The translations under genes and the position numbers were made by a program. 64,000 nucleotides of DNA. It comes from Gammaproteobacteria bacterium (lineage in GTDB: Bacteria > Pseudomonadota > Gammaproteobacteria > JAJPIJ01). The stretch lies in assembly GCA_022071965.1 (NCBI GenBank), contig JAJVIQ010000017.1:1-64000 (forward strand), written 5' to 3'. The notes beneath the pieces are model-generated. The model was not told where the DNA came from. It ran no database searches and worked only from the letters and a program-made list of their open reading frames with translations. Below are positions 30,023-39,279 of the stretch, one piece after another (the stretch's first letter is position 1; the number at the start of each line of letters is the position of its first letter).

Positions 30023-32002
30023 ATGCAGAAGTCCAAATCCGCCGTCATCTTCATCGGCTGCCTGTGGGCGGCCGCACCCGTGATCGCGGAGGACGCCGTG
30101 ACGATCGAGCCGGTGATCGTCTCGGCGACTCGCACGTCGTCCGCCGTCGCCAATACGGCCACGGGCATCACGATCATCAGCCGCGATCAGATCGACGCCA
30201 GCGGCGCGGCCAGCATCGCCGACATATTGCGCGGCTATGGCGGCGTGCAGGTCTCGGATTTCTTCGGCGACGGCAGCCGGGCGACCGTCAGCCTGCGCGG
30301 CTTCGGCGGCAACGCGCAGAACAACACGCTCATCATGGTGGACGGCCGCCGGCTCAACAACAGCGACCAGGGTGCGCCGGATCTGAATACCATCCTGCTC
30401 CAGGATGTCGAGCGCATCGAGATCGTGCAGGGCAGCGCCGCGACCCTGTACGGCGACCAGGCCGTCGGCGGCGTCGTCAACATCATCACCCGATCGCCGG
30501 CGCGGCGGCGCGGCTCGGTGCGCTCGGCGGCGGGCACCGATGAATACCGCAGTGTCATCGTCGACGTCGAGGATCGCCTGGCGAACGGGTTGGGCATGCG
30601 GATGAGTGCGGCGGCCCGGCACGCGGACAACTACCGGTATCAGAACGATCAGGAGTTCCAAAGCCTCGGCGGCAGGATCGACTATCGCCGCGACTGGGGC
30701 GTGGCGTACTTCGAGTACCAGGACGTGCGCGAGGACCTGGAAACGCCGGGCGCGCTCTTTCTCGATCAGATCGCCGTCAACCGGCGCCAGGCCCTCAACC
30801 CGGGCGATTTCATCGATACGGACACGCAGGCGGCGCGCGCCGGCCTGGTGGTGCATCTTCCCCGCTGGTGGCGGTTCGAAACGGAGTTCACGAACCGCTA
30901 CAGCGAAGGCGAGGGCATACAGAGCGTCGTTGGCGCACCCAGCGGGGTGCTGACGAAGCGGCATCACCGCGAGTTCACCCCGCGTATCGTGCGCGAGTGG
31001 CGGAACACGCACGGTACCGCCGTGTTCGCCGCGGGGGCCGACGTGTTCTGGACCGATTATCGGCTGGTCTCGGACATCGGCGTCACCGACGACGTGCAGA
31101 CCACCTACGCCGGTTACATCCGGCTGGTCTGGCCGATCGCCTCGCGCCTGACCGTCACGACCGGCCACCGGCAGGCGCGCGTCGACAACGATCTGTTCGT
31201 CAGCAACGTGTTTCAGGGCGTCCTGCTGCCGGAGGGCAGCGAGGTCGACGATGGCGCGGGCGCGAGCGAGCTGGGTCTTTCCTTCGACCTGATGCCGGAG
31301 TGGCGGCTGTACGGTCGCGTCGAGCGCAATTACCGCTTCGTCAACGCCGATGAGTATGGCAGCGCCGCGGGTGCTTTTCCCGTGCCGACCACGCCCGTCA
31401 CGCAGACCGGGCGCTCGGCGGAGCTCGGCACCGCCTGGCAGGACGGCAGCCTCACCGCGCAGGCGGGCGTCTATCAGCTCGATCTGGAGAACGAGATCGA
31501 GTTCGACCCGATCCGTTTCATCAATACGAATATCGGTGAGACGCGCCGGCGCGGTGCATTCATCGACGGCGCCTGGTCGCCGTTCGAGGCGCTGACATTG
31601 AGCGCGCATTATGGTTATGTCGACGCGAGGATAGTCAGCGGGCCGCTGGAGGATCTGAACGTGCCTTTCGTGGCCCAGCACACCTTCCTCGTCGGGGCGG
31701 ATTTCGGCTTCGCGCCGGCCGTGAGCCTGCACCTCGAGGCGGTGGGTACGAGCGAGCGCAGCGCGGTCGGCGACTTCGAAGAAGCGTTCCCGGGGGCCCC
31801 GGGCTACGTGATCGCCAACGCCAACCTGCGCTGGCGCTGGCGGTTCCTGGAGGCGGATCTGCGCGTGGGCAACCTGCTGGACAAGGAGTACGCCGACAAT
31901 GCGCAGCTTGGCGTCAGGGCGCCGCTGTTCGCGACCGAGACCGTGCGATTCCCCGCCCCGGAGAGAACGCTGATGCTGACCGTGGGCCTGCACTACGAAT
32001 AG
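30023..32002 (+). CDS. btuB: TonB-dependent receptor, BtuB-type (probable cobalamin uptake)
   Basis: 659 residues, outer-membrane receptor. Signal peptide (FIGCLWAAAPVIA), a TonB box-like EPVIVSATRT right after it, a plug domain (residues about 40-150: SIADILRGYGGVQVSDFFGD, TLIMVDGRRLNNSDQG, IEIVQGSAATLYGDQAVGGV) and a beta-barrel ending RTLMLTVGLHYE with a terminal aromatic-rich strand. The cobalamin riboswitch upstream is the main argument for B12 as substrate. No btuCDF or cobalamin synthesis gene is next to it. Confidence 0.88.
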   Translation: MQKSKSAVIFIGCLWAAAPVIAEDAVTIEPVIVSATRTSSAVANTATGITIISRDQIDASGAASIADILRGYGGVQVSDFFGDGSRATVSLRGFGGNAQNNTLIMVDGRRLNNSDQGAPDLNTILLQDVERIEIVQGSAATLYGDQAVGGVVNIITRSPARRRGSVRSAAGTDEYRSVIVDVEDRLANGLGMRMSAAARHADNYRYQNDQEFQSLGGRIDYRRDWGVAYFEYQDVREDLETPGALFLDQIAVNRRQALNPGDFIDTDTQAARAGLVVHLPRWWRFETEFTNRYSEGEGIQSVVGAPSGVLTKRHHREFTPRIVREWRNTHGTAVFAAGADVFWTDYRLVSDIGVTDDVQTTYAGYIRLVWPIASRLTVTTGHRQARVDNDLFVSNVFQGVLLPEGSEVDDGAGASELGLSFDLMPEWRLYGRVERNYRFVNADEYGSAAGAFPVPTTPVTQTGRSAELGTAWQDGSLTAQAGVYQLDLENEIEFDPIRFINTNIGETRRRGAFIDGAWSPFEALTLSAHYGYVDARIVSGPLEDLNVPFVAQHTFLVGADFGFAPAVSLHLEAVGTSERSAVGDFEEAFPGAPGYVIANANLRWRWRFLEADLRVGNLLDKEYADNAQLGVRAPLFATETVRFPAPERTLMLTVGLHYE

Positions 32003-32005
32003 CCG

Positions 32006-32025
32006 CGCCCCCGCGCGACGGGGCG
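32006..32025. terminator. Weak hairpin between convergent btuB and ABC genes
   Basis: CGCCCC pairs with GGGGCG around an eight-base loop, in the 39-base gap between the convergent btuB and ABC permease stops. No T-run follows on either strand, so a terminator role is only suggested by position. Confidence 0.25.
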
Positions 32026-32041
32026 CCCGAGGCCCCAGCGC

Positions 32042-32815
32042 TCAGGTGCGGACGCCCACCCCGCGGTTCAACAGGGTGAGACAGACGCCGTACAGGGCGG
32101 CGCTGATGACGGCGAGCACGAGCAGCGCCGCGCCGGCGTCGATGTCCGAGACGCCGAGTATCCCGTAGCGGAAGGCGTTCACCATGTAGAGTATCGGGTT
32201 GGCGAGCGACACCCTCTGCCAGAACTCGGGCAGCAGGTCTATCGAGTAGAACACGCCGCCCAGGTAGGTGAGCGGGGTCAGTACGAACGTCGGGATGATG
32301 GTGATGTCGTCGAAACTCCTCGCGAAGATGCCGTTGATGAGCCCGCCCAGCGAGAACAGGATGGAGGTCAGCAGCACGACCGCGGCGGTGATCCAGAAGG
32401 AATGCATGTGCAGGTCGGTGAAGAACAGCGCCACCAGCGTCACCACGATGCCGACGATCACGCCGCGGGCGACGCCCCCGCAGACGTAGCCGCTGAGGAT
32501 CACCCAGTTCGGGATCGGCGCCACCAGCATCTCCTCGATGTGCTTCTGGAACTTCGCGCCGAAGAATGACGAGACGACGTTGGCATAGGCGCTCGTGATG
32601 ACGGACATCATGATGAGACCGGGCGCGATGTACTGGATGTACCGGAAGCCGCCCATCTCGCCGATCCGCGGCCCGATGAGGTGGCCGAAGATCACGAAAT
32701 AGAGCGTCATGGTGATGGCTGGCGGCAGGATGGTCTGCAGCCAGATGCGCATGAACCTCGTCACCTCCTTGTTGAGGATCGTGACGAACGCAACGAGGTA
32801 GGCGTAACGCGTCAT
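32042..32815 (-). CDS. ABC-2 type transporter permease (YadH-like)
   Basis: 257 residues, six membrane segments, ABC-2 family. It begins MTRYAYLVAFVTILNKEVTR and contains the family signature region FDDITIIPTFVLTPLTYLGG followed by VNAFRYGILG. With the ATPase upstream it forms an exporter of the YadGH type, whose substrate is unknown. The ATG overlaps the ATPase stop (ATGA). The longer in-frame ORF upstream is the other-frame reading of the ATPase gene. Confidence 0.9.
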   Translation of the reverse strand: MTRYAYLVAFVTILNKEVTRFMRIWLQTILPPAITMTLYFVIFGHLIGPRIGEMGGFRYIQYIAPGLIMMSVITSAYANVVSSFFGAKFQKHIEEMLVAPIPNWVILSGYVCGGVARGVIVGIVVTLVALFFTDLHMHSFWITAAVVLLTSILFSLGGLINGIFARSFDDITIIPTFVLTPLTYLGGVFYSIDLLPEFWQRVSLANPILYMVNAFRYGILGVSDIDAGAALLVLAVISAALYGVCLTLLNRGVGVRT

Positions 32816-33762
32816 GGCGGCGGGGCGCCCGGGGCGCCCGTCTCCGGCGGGCTGTTCTCGGCGAGCAGGCGCATGAACACCTCCTCCAGCCTGTTCGCCT
32901 TGTTGCGCATGCTCGCAACCTCGATGCCGCGCGCCGAGAGCTGCGCGAACAGCTCGTTGACGCTGCGATCCTTGCTGATGTCCACCGACAGCGTGGTCTC
33001 GTCGATACGGCGCAGGGCGAAGCAATCGAGGTCCGGCATGGCGGCGAGCGGCCTGCGCAGATCGAGGATGAAGGTCTCCACGTTCAGCTGGGCGAGCAGG
33101 TGCTTCATCGTGGTGTTCTCGATGATCTCGCCCTTGTCGATGATCGCGATGTTGCGGCAGAGGCTCTCGGCCTCCTCGAGGTAGTGGGTCGTCAGGATGA
33201 TGGTCGTGCCGGCGGCGTTCGTCTCGCGCAGGAAGTCCCACAGCGAGCGCCGCAGCTCGATGTCGACGCCCGCGGTCGGCTCGTCCAGTATGAGCAGCCT
33301 CGGTTCATGCAGCATGGCGCGAGCGATCATCAGGCGCCGCTTCATGCCCCCGGAGAGGGTGCGGGAGCGGTGATTGCGCCTTTCCCACAAGCCGAGCCTG
33401 CCGAGGTATTTCTCCGCGCGCGCCAGGGCGAGCGGGCGCCGCACGCCGTAGTAGCCGGCCTGGTTGACGACGATATCGAGCACGGTCTCGAACTGCGAGA
33501 AGTTGATCTCCTGCGGGACCAGTCCGATGGACGACTTGGCCTCCTCCAGATGCGTGTCCATGTCCACGCCGAAGATGCGCACCGTGCCGCCGGTCTTGTT
33601 GACGAGCGAGCTGATGATGCCGATGGTCGTCGACTTCCCGGCGCCGTTTGGGCCGAGCAGGGCGAAGAAGGCGCCCTCGTCGACCGTCAGATCGATGCTC
33701 TTCAGCGCGACCGCGCCATTCTTGTAAACCTTGGTGAGTTGCCGTATCTCGAGCGCGTGCAT
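32812..33762 (-). CDS. ABC transporter ATP-binding protein (YadG-like)
   Basis: 316 residues. Walker A GPNGAGKS at residues 37-44, a Q-loop (LVPQEINFSQF), the signature LSGGMKRRL, Walker B RLLILDEPTAG and the H-loop TTHYLEEAE. The C-terminal extension after about residue 230 is typical of drug/polysaccharide ABC-2 ATPases. It pairs with the permease that follows. The substrate cannot be told from the sequence. Confidence 0.93.
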   Translation of the reverse strand: MHALEIRQLTKVYKNGAVALKSIDLTVDEGAFFALLGPNGAGKSTTIGIISSLVNKTGGTVRIFGVDMDTHLEEAKSSIGLVPQEINFSQFETVLDIVVNQAGYYGVRRPLALARAEKYLGRLGLWERRNHRSRTLSGGMKRRLMIARAMLHEPRLLILDEPTAGVDIELRRSLWDFLRETNAAGTTIILTTHYLEEAESLCRNIAIIDKGEIIENTTMKHLLAQLNVETFILDLRRPLAAMPDLDCFALRRIDETTLSVDISKDRSVNELFAQLSARGIEVASMRNKANRLEEVFMRLLAENSPPETGAPGAPPP

Positions 33763-33810
33763 GTCGGCGGAGCGCGAACGCGCGCGATTGCGGGCGTCAG
33801 CCGGGAATCG

Positions 33811-34713
33811 TCAGCGGCGGTACGGGCGGCCCAGCATCTCGGCGATCTTCTTGCTCTGGGCGTCCGACACCGTCTTCAGGGCGATGAGCAGCTTGTCGTC
33901 GCGTTTCAGCAGTTGCCTGAAGAAGTCCTTGCCCACTTCGATCAGCCTGGTGTTGGTCTGCGCGCGGACGTTGGCGTTGTGCTTGCCAGGGCCGTTCGGA
34001 ATGATGGCGAGCTCGCCGAAGTACTGGCCGCGCTGCAGTTCGGCGGCCACCAGCACCTTGCCGTCGTCGTCGACGACGAACACCTCGACCACGCCGTCCA
34101 GCACGATGTACATGCTGTCGCCGGGCTCGCCTTCACGAATGATGATCTCGCCGGCCGTCGCGTCGTGCATGCGCGCCCAGGCGCGCACGCCCGCGAGGTC
34201 CTCGTCGGTCAGGGTGCGGAACAGGCGGTTGGATCGCAGCATGCGCCGGATCCGTTCCTCGTCGCCGAGCCGGTTGATGTCCAACTCGTCCATTGGCAGC
34301 AGTTCCTCGTCGCGGCTGGCCTCGATGGCGGCGATCTGGCTGCCGTAGGCATGCTCGACGTCGCGTTTCTCGATGCGGTAGACGCGCGCCGGCTGCAGGG
34401 CGCGGACCGTCGCGTTGCGATAGCCGGAGGAGCCGGGCAGGAGCGCCTGCTCGCCGAAATACTCCCCCGTGCGCAGGGTCGCGATGGTGATCTCGCGGCC
34501 GGCCACCGCCTTGATGCGCACGTCCACGGAGCCGTCCAGGATGATGTACATGCTGTCGGCGACGGTTCCCTCGCGGATGATCTCCTCCATCGGACCGAAA
34601 TCCATGATCCTGTTGCGGGGCGAGGCGAGCATGCCCTTGAGTTCGTCGTCGCTCAGGTTGGCGAAAATCGGTATCCTTCGCAGCAGCGCCATGTTGACCG
34701 GCAGTTCACGCAT
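33811..34713 (-). CDS. Protein with two cyclic nucleotide-binding domains
   Basis: 300 residues, no membrane segment and no DNA-binding or catalytic domain visible. Domain 1 (about 12-125) has TGEYFGEQALLP and YRNATVRA, with the Arg expected to contact the cyclic phosphate. Domain 2 (about 155-270) has RGQYFGELAIIP, but KHNANVRA where the Arg normally stands. It may be a cAMP/cGMP sensor or a structural regulator. It precedes the ABC genes on the same strand by 48 bases and could be co-transcribed with them. Confidence 0.85.
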   Translation of the reverse strand: MRELPVNMALLRRIPIFANLSDDELKGMLASPRNRIMDFGPMEEIIREGTVADSMYIILDGSVDVRIKAVAGREITIATLRTGEYFGEQALLPGSSGYRNATVRALQPARVYRIEKRDVEHAYGSQIAAIEASRDEELLPMDELDINRLGDEERIRRMLRSNRLFRTLTDEDLAGVRAWARMHDATAGEIIIREGEPGDSMYIVLDGVVEVFVVDDDGKVLVAAELQRGQYFGELAIIPNGPGKHNANVRAQTNTRLIEVGKDFFRQLLKRDDKLLIALKTVSDAQSKKIAEMLGRPYRR

Positions 34714-34798
34714 AGACGTCGTTCCGTATGCTCATGAGCCCATGTCCCCTTGCTCGGGTGCACGTCATCCGCTGTCTGGCACCGGTGGCTGAGCAGGG

Positions 34799-35983
34799 AT
34801 GAAGATGCCGATCCGGCGCACGCAGCGCGCGTCCGCGGCCGATTGGACAGCGACGCTCGCCACCCCGGCGTACGTGTTCGACGGTGTGCAGCTGGGCGTC
34901 GCGCTGGAGCAGTTTGCCGCGCTCGCCCGCCGCGCCGACCTCAAGGTGCTCTTTTCGGTAAAGGCGTGTACGCTCGCGCCGCTGCTGAAACTTGTTGCCG
35001 AACGTGTTGATGGTTTCTCCGTAAGTTCATGGTTTGAAAGCAGGTTAGCGCGTCGTGTCCTGGATGACAAGGGTACCGTACACCTGACCAGCCCGGGTCT
35101 TGACGCGCGGGAACTGGCGGCGGCGCAGGAATGCTGCACCGCAATAAGCTTTAATTCGTTGGGACAATGGCATCGCCTCCGTGACAGTCTCACCGGCGAG
35201 GTACAGGCCGCCCTGCGGGTCAATCCGCAGCGCTCCTACGTTGCCGACGAGCGCTACGACCCCTGCCGGAAGCACTCGAAGCTGGGGGTACCACTGCCGG
35301 CGCTGCGCGGCGCCCTGGAAGGCGGCGCGGTGGTGCTCGATCGGCTGGACGGCCTGCATTTCCACACCCATTGCGAGTCGGGATCCTTCCGGCCCCTCGT
35401 GGAAACCCTGGCGTTGCTGGAGGAGTCGTTGCCGGAGGTGTTCGCGCGTATACGCTGGGTGAACATGGGCGGCGGCTACTACGCCGACGCGGCGGATGCC
35501 GATGCGCTCGCCGCGTGCGTGCGCGCACTGCGGCAGCGCCGAGGCATCGAGGTCTACATGGAGCCGGGCAAGGGGATCGCCGCCGCGGCGGGGAGCCTCG
35601 TGGCGAGCGTGGTCGATATCCTGGACAGCGCCGGCAAGACCATTGCCGTGCTCGATACCTCCGTCAATCATCAGCCGGAGGTGTTCGAGTATGGTCGTGT
35701 GCCGCCCGTGCGGGAGGCCGAACCCGGCGGCGCCTTTGGCTATCTTCTCGCGGGCGGAACCTGCCTGGCGGGCGATCTCTTCGGCGAGTACGCCTTCCCC
35801 GAGCCGCTCGCGGTCGGCTCGCGCATCACCTTCACGGGTGTGGGCGCCTACAGCCTGGCGAAGGCGCACCGTTTCAATGGCCACAACCTGCCGGACGTCC
35901 ATCTCCGCAGGGCCGACGGCACGCTGGAGCACGTGGTGCATCAGGACTACGAGGGTTACGCCCGTCTTTGGGGAGCGGGCTGA
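34799..35983 (+). CDS. nspC: Carboxynorspermidine/carboxyspermidine decarboxylase
   Basis: 394 residues, alanine-racemase-fold PLP decarboxylase. PLP lysine at Lys55 (VLFSVKACTL), HFHTHCESGSFRPLVE, a glycine-rich NMGGGYY, EVYMEPGKG and LAGGTCLAGDLFGEYAF, all features of NspC rather than diaminopimelate decarboxylase. It makes spermidine or norspermidine from its carboxy form. The partner carboxy(nor)spermidine dehydrogenase is not in the window. The upstream neighbour is divergent. Confidence 0.88.
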   Translation: MKMPIRRTQRASAADWTATLATPAYVFDGVQLGVALEQFAALARRADLKVLFSVKACTLAPLLKLVAERVDGFSVSSWFESRLARRVLDDKGTVHLTSPGLDARELAAAQECCTAISFNSLGQWHRLRDSLTGEVQAALRVNPQRSYVADERYDPCRKHSKLGVPLPALRGALEGGAVVLDRLDGLHFHTHCESGSFRPLVETLALLEESLPEVFARIRWVNMGGGYYADAADADALAACVRALRQRRGIEVYMEPGKGIAAAAGSLVASVVDILDSAGKTIAVLDTSVNHQPEVFEYGRVPPVREAEPGGAFGYLLAGGTCLAGDLFGEYAFPEPLAVGSRITFTGVGAYSLAKAHRFNGHNLPDVHLRRADGTLEHVVHQDYEGYARLWGAG

Positions 35984-36257
35984 GGGGGGCGCGACGGCAG
36001 CCGTCTGCTGGCGCGTCAGGCCTCCGTCTGTCCGCGTGCGTAGCGCGCCAGCAGCCGATCGTCGCGCGCCGTCCGGAACGGTTCAGAGCGGGCTACCGTC
36101 TCCCTCGGCCCGGTCGCACCCGGCGGACCGTGCGCCCTCACGGGCGGAGGTCTCGCCGAATTACGCCGCATGGCTGAGATGGCCCCTGCTGAAGGATGGC
36201 AACCGTCTTCATGCCGGGCGGCTCATCGTGGCAGTGCCCGAGACAGGTCCGGTCGTC

Positions 36258-37118
36258 TCAACGCGGGAACAGGTGCTGCAGATTCTCCGCGTAGCGCTGC
36301 TCGAGCAGCGGCTGACCGCTGTAGCGTTCGAATTCCCCGGACATGAGCTGCTGCAGACGCGTGAGCCGATCAGAGGCCGGCGGGTGGGTGCTGGTCATGA
36401 GCTGCAGGCCGCTCGATTGCGGGTTCATGTGGCCGAGCTTCACCAGGATGCGCGGCAGCCCGTATGGCTCGTAGCCGGCGCGCGTGGCGACCACGACGCC
36501 CAGGCGATCGGCCTCGTATTCATCGTTGCGGTCCAGGCCCTTGGCAAAGAGATTCATGCCGCCGGCGATGAAGGGCGCGGCATTGAACCTGCCGCCGCTC
36601 AGGGCCTCGCCGGCGATGTCGCCCAGCAGTCCCTGCATCGCCTGGTTCCTGATGGCGTTCAGATGATGCCTGGCGACGACGTGGCCGATCTCGTGCGACA
36701 GCACGCCGGCCAGTTCCGCCTCGCTGCCCGCGATCGCCAGCAGCCCCTTGGTCACGAAGACATAGCCGCCGGGGGCGGCAAAGGCGTTGATGTCGTTGTC
36801 GTCCAGCACGCCAAACCGCCACTGCAGCTCGGGACGGCCCGCCTGCGAGGCGCACCAGCGGCCGACGCGATTGACATAGCGCTGGGCCCCGGCGTCATTG
36901 AGCAGCGGGGCGGCGCCCAGAAGCCCTGCCGCCATGCCGCGCCCGATCTCGGTCTCCTCCTGCGGGGAGATGTCGCGCATGGCGGTCGCGGCCTTCTGCG
37001 TGGCACCCAGCACCTTCTGGACGTCGCCGAGGTTGATATTGCCGAAATCGACGGCGGGCGCCGCGGCGGCGAATCCCGCCATCAAGGCGACAGTGCCCAT
37101 CGCAAGGCCTGGTTTCAT
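36258..37118 (-). CDS. M48 family zinc metalloprotease, secreted
   Basis: 286 residues. Signal peptide (GTVALMAGFAAAAPA), then the M48 peptidase domain with HEIGH at residues 142-146 and the third zinc ligand in YEADRLGVV. THPPASDRLTRLQQL near the C-terminus is typical of periplasmic BepA/LoiP-like proteases. There is no TPR tail, so it is the short form. It lies 39 bases after a small secreted protein on the same strand, probably one operon. Confidence 0.92.
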   Translation of the reverse strand: MKPGLAMGTVALMAGFAAAAPAVDFGNINLGDVQKVLGATQKAATAMRDISPQEETEIGRGMAAGLLGAAPLLNDAGAQRYVNRVGRWCASQAGRPELQWRFGVLDDNDINAFAAPGGYVFVTKGLLAIAGSEAELAGVLSHEIGHVVARHHLNAIRNQAMQGLLGDIAGEALSGGRFNAAPFIAGGMNLFAKGLDRNDEYEADRLGVVVATRAGYEPYGLPRILVKLGHMNPQSSGLQLMTSTHPPASDRLTRLQQLMSGEFERYSGQPLLEQRYAENLQHLFPR

Positions 37119-37157
37119 GATCTTTCCCCTGGTCGGTATTCGGGAGTCGGAGTACGC

Positions 37158-37703
37158 CTAGCGCGTGGCCGGTGCGAGGAACCGGACGTTCTGCGGCCTC
37201 AACTGTCCGCTCTGGGCGAAACTCATCGCGTCGCTCTGGCTGACGGCCTGCTGCTCCAGCCTCTGCACCTGGTTGTAGTCGGGATTGGCGGAGCCCAGCT
37301 GCGCGGCGCTCAGGCCGCGGATCCCGATGGTGGCGGTCACCCGCGGTTCCTCGGTGGCGGCGCGCGAGCCGCCGAGAAAACCGGTGACGCTGCGCATCAT
37401 GTTCGACCAGCCGCCGCCCTGCCCGGTCTCGGCCGCCTTGGACTCGACCCCGAAGGCCGGCTTGTCGGCGGCAGCGGGGGCCTTGGCGTCCGCCGGCGGT
37501 TCCGCCGGTGCCCCGGCGGCGGTGGTGTCCGAGTCGTGCGCGGTCTCGGTAGCCGGGCCGGCGGTGAATCCACCCGTGGATTGCGCGAGCAGCATCGGCG
37601 CCGCCGCCGCGCTGCCGCCGTCGGCGCTCCACACCGGCGCCATGCACGTGCAGAGCCCCGCCAGGGCGAGCATGTATCGTAGTCGCGGTGACATGTGGGT
37701 CAT
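37158..37703 (-). CDS. Secreted protein, probable partner of the M48 protease
   Basis: 181 residues with a signal peptide (MLALAGLCTCMAPVWSA), a low-complexity Ala/Pro linker (about residues 35-90) and a C-terminal conserved block VTATIGIRGLSAAQLGSANP plus LEQQAVSQSDAMSFAQSG. No catalytic motif was recognised. The C-terminal block and its place next to an M48 protease suggest a dedicated accessory protein, a role not known to me. An internal ATG three codons in is an alternative start. Confidence 0.65.
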   Translation of the reverse strand: MTHMSPRLRYMLALAGLCTCMAPVWSADGGSAAAAPMLLAQSTGGFTAGPATETAHDSDTTAAGAPAEPPADAKAPAAADKPAFGVESKAAETGQGGGWSNMMRSVTGFLGGSRAATEEPRVTATIGIRGLSAAQLGSANPDYNQVQRLEQQAVSQSDAMSFAQSGQLRPQNVRFLAPATR

Positions 37704-37885
37704 CCCCGAAGTTGATGGTTCGAACGCGACTCAAGCATATGCGGTGCCAAGCCGGCATTCCGAGCTGCAAGACCAGGACGGGCCATGAACGGGGGGCCGA
37801 TCACGGTCTCCGGACAGCTTTCCGGCGCCGGATAGCCGGTCGGGTGCGCCGCGCCGCGGCGGAGGACTCGTATACTGGCCATGTC

Positions 37886-38149
37886 ATGCGCACACCCGAG
37901 GTTCCCGAGCAGGACGAGACGCCGGTCGTGGTTCCGTGCCGGGCGCTCTCGGCCGCCGCGCTGCGTGGCGTCGTGGAAGCATTCGTGCTGCGCGAGGCCA
38001 CCGATTACGGCGAGCGCGAGTTCACCTTCGAGGAGAAGATTGCGCAGGTGATGCGCCAGCTCGAAAACGCCGAGGCGCAGGTCGTTTTCGATCCCGGGAC
38101 CGGGACCGTGGGCATCGTGGCCGCGGGCACGCCCGTGCGACCATCGTGA
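37886..38149 (+). CDS. UPF0270 family protein (YheU-like)
   Basis: 87 residues. The core VVEAFVLREATDYGEREFTFEEKIAQVMRQL matches YheU (IEAFVLREGTDYG), a small family of unknown function. The N-terminus is about 15 residues longer than E. coli YheU if the ATG is right; the conserved part begins around residue 15 (VVVPCRALS). Divergent from the M48 pair. Confidence 0.85.
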   Translation: MRTPEVPEQDETPVVVPCRALSAAALRGVVEAFVLREATDYGEREFTFEEKIAQVMRQLENAEAQVVFDPGTGTVGIVAAGTPVRPS

Positions 38150-38237
38150 GTGCCGTAGCCGTCACCTTCACGCCGCGCCGCCACCGTGCCGGTCATGCGG
38201 GGTGGAGCGGTGCATGGCCGGTGGCGGGCCCCGCTCA

Positions 38238-38927
38238 TCAGGCGGCCGCCTGTCTCTCGAGCAAGGTCACCAGGGTCGGCGGAAGCTGCAGTGCGGCGGC
38301 CAACTGGTTCAGATAGGCGCGCTCCTGATCGTTTACCCTGTCGATCACCAGCAGGGAGGTGGCATAGACCTCGAGCGCGGCCTCCCGCGAATCGGCCCCC
38401 GCGGCCACCTCCCGGGCATCCAGGGGCCTTTGGACCTCCTCCTTGATGAACTGCAGCGTGTCGGTGTCGAGATCGAGCTTCTGGACCTGAGCGTCGATGG
38501 CTGCCTGTTCCGCGGCGTCGATATGCCCGTCGGCCTTCGCGGCCGCGATCAGGGCCCGCAGCAGCGCGCGGCTGCGCGACTCGGCCGGCGGGCCGCTCAA
38601 CTGGCCGATCGGCGCAGCGGCCGTTGCGGCCGAGACCCCCTTCTGCTGTGCCTGCCAGTCCTGGTAGGCCTTGTATGCCAGGGTGCCGACGGCGGCCAGG
38701 CTGCCGAGCTTCAGCGCCGAGCCGGTGACCTGGCGACCGCCCTTGGTGCCGAGCAGCAATGCCAGCAAACCCGCGGCTGCCGCGCCCTTGCCCATGCCGG
38801 ATAGCATCGCGTCGCGTTCGGGCCCGGCGGCGGGGACGCCGAGCTTCTGCTCCGCCACCCCCTGGCCCTTGACGATCAGGTCGCGCCCGGATTGCAGGAT
38901 CTGGTTCAAGAGTGCCGATGTGTCCAT
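38238..38927 (-). CDS. DUF533 (YebE/TerB-like) membrane-associated protein
   Basis: 229 residues starting MDTSALLNQILQSGRDLIVK. A glycine/alanine-rich hydrophobic centre (MGKGAAAAGLLALLLGTKGG, about residues 45-85) precedes a TerB-like helical domain with AAKADGHIDAAEQAAIDAQV and a C-terminal YLNQLAAALQLPPTLV. The arrangement is that of DUF533/YebE proteins of unknown role. The in-frame extension upstream lacks conservation and was left out. Confidence 0.85.
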   Translation of the reverse strand: MDTSALLNQILQSGRDLIVKGQGVAEQKLGVPAAGPERDAMLSGMGKGAAAAGLLALLLGTKGGRQVTGSALKLGSLAAVGTLAYKAYQDWQAQQKGVSAATAAAPIGQLSGPPAESRSRALLRALIAAAKADGHIDAAEQAAIDAQVQKLDLDTDTLQFIKEEVQRPLDAREVAAGADSREAALEVYATSLLVIDRVNDQERAYLNQLAAALQLPPTLVTLLERQAAA

Positions 38928-39279
38928 GTCGCTCTCCTCGAGATTGGCGGTGCCCCTGCCAGGCCGATTGTCGTTGCCGGGGCACGACAGCATAGACCGG
39001 CGCGAGCGGAGGCGGTTGCAGCCGACGGTCGAATATTCCGTGAGCCAACGGCGGGACTTCCGTGCGTTCGGCATCAGCGGCTGCCCGGTCCGGCCGGCAT
39101 CGGTCACCGCCCGGCGGGGCCGCTGCCTGCGCGCAGGCAGGACGAAGGTGCAGGCTTAGCCGGTGCGGCCGGGGTGCTAAGATACGCGCGCTCGCCGCTC
39201 GACGGCGAATCATACGCCGCGCGCCGACGACCCTGGAGCCGTGCAACGTGTTCTTCGGGCTGCATGAACGGGTGACTGC
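38928..39279. other. Divergent gap upstream of the rnf operon
   Basis: 352 bases between the DUF533 gene and rnfA, without a convincing ORF. A TAAGAT at 39178-39183 could be a -10 element for rnfA about 100 bases downstream, but no good -35 is seen 17 bases before it. A GC-rich inverted repeat (GCCTGCGCGCAGGC, 39125-39138) lies upstream of that. Confidence 0.4.

Noticed and set aside
29981-31993. A 670-codon open frame on the minus strand across the TonB receptor
   Set aside because: Same cause: GC-rich codon third positions keep the antisense frame open. The plus strand has signal peptide, plug and barrel.
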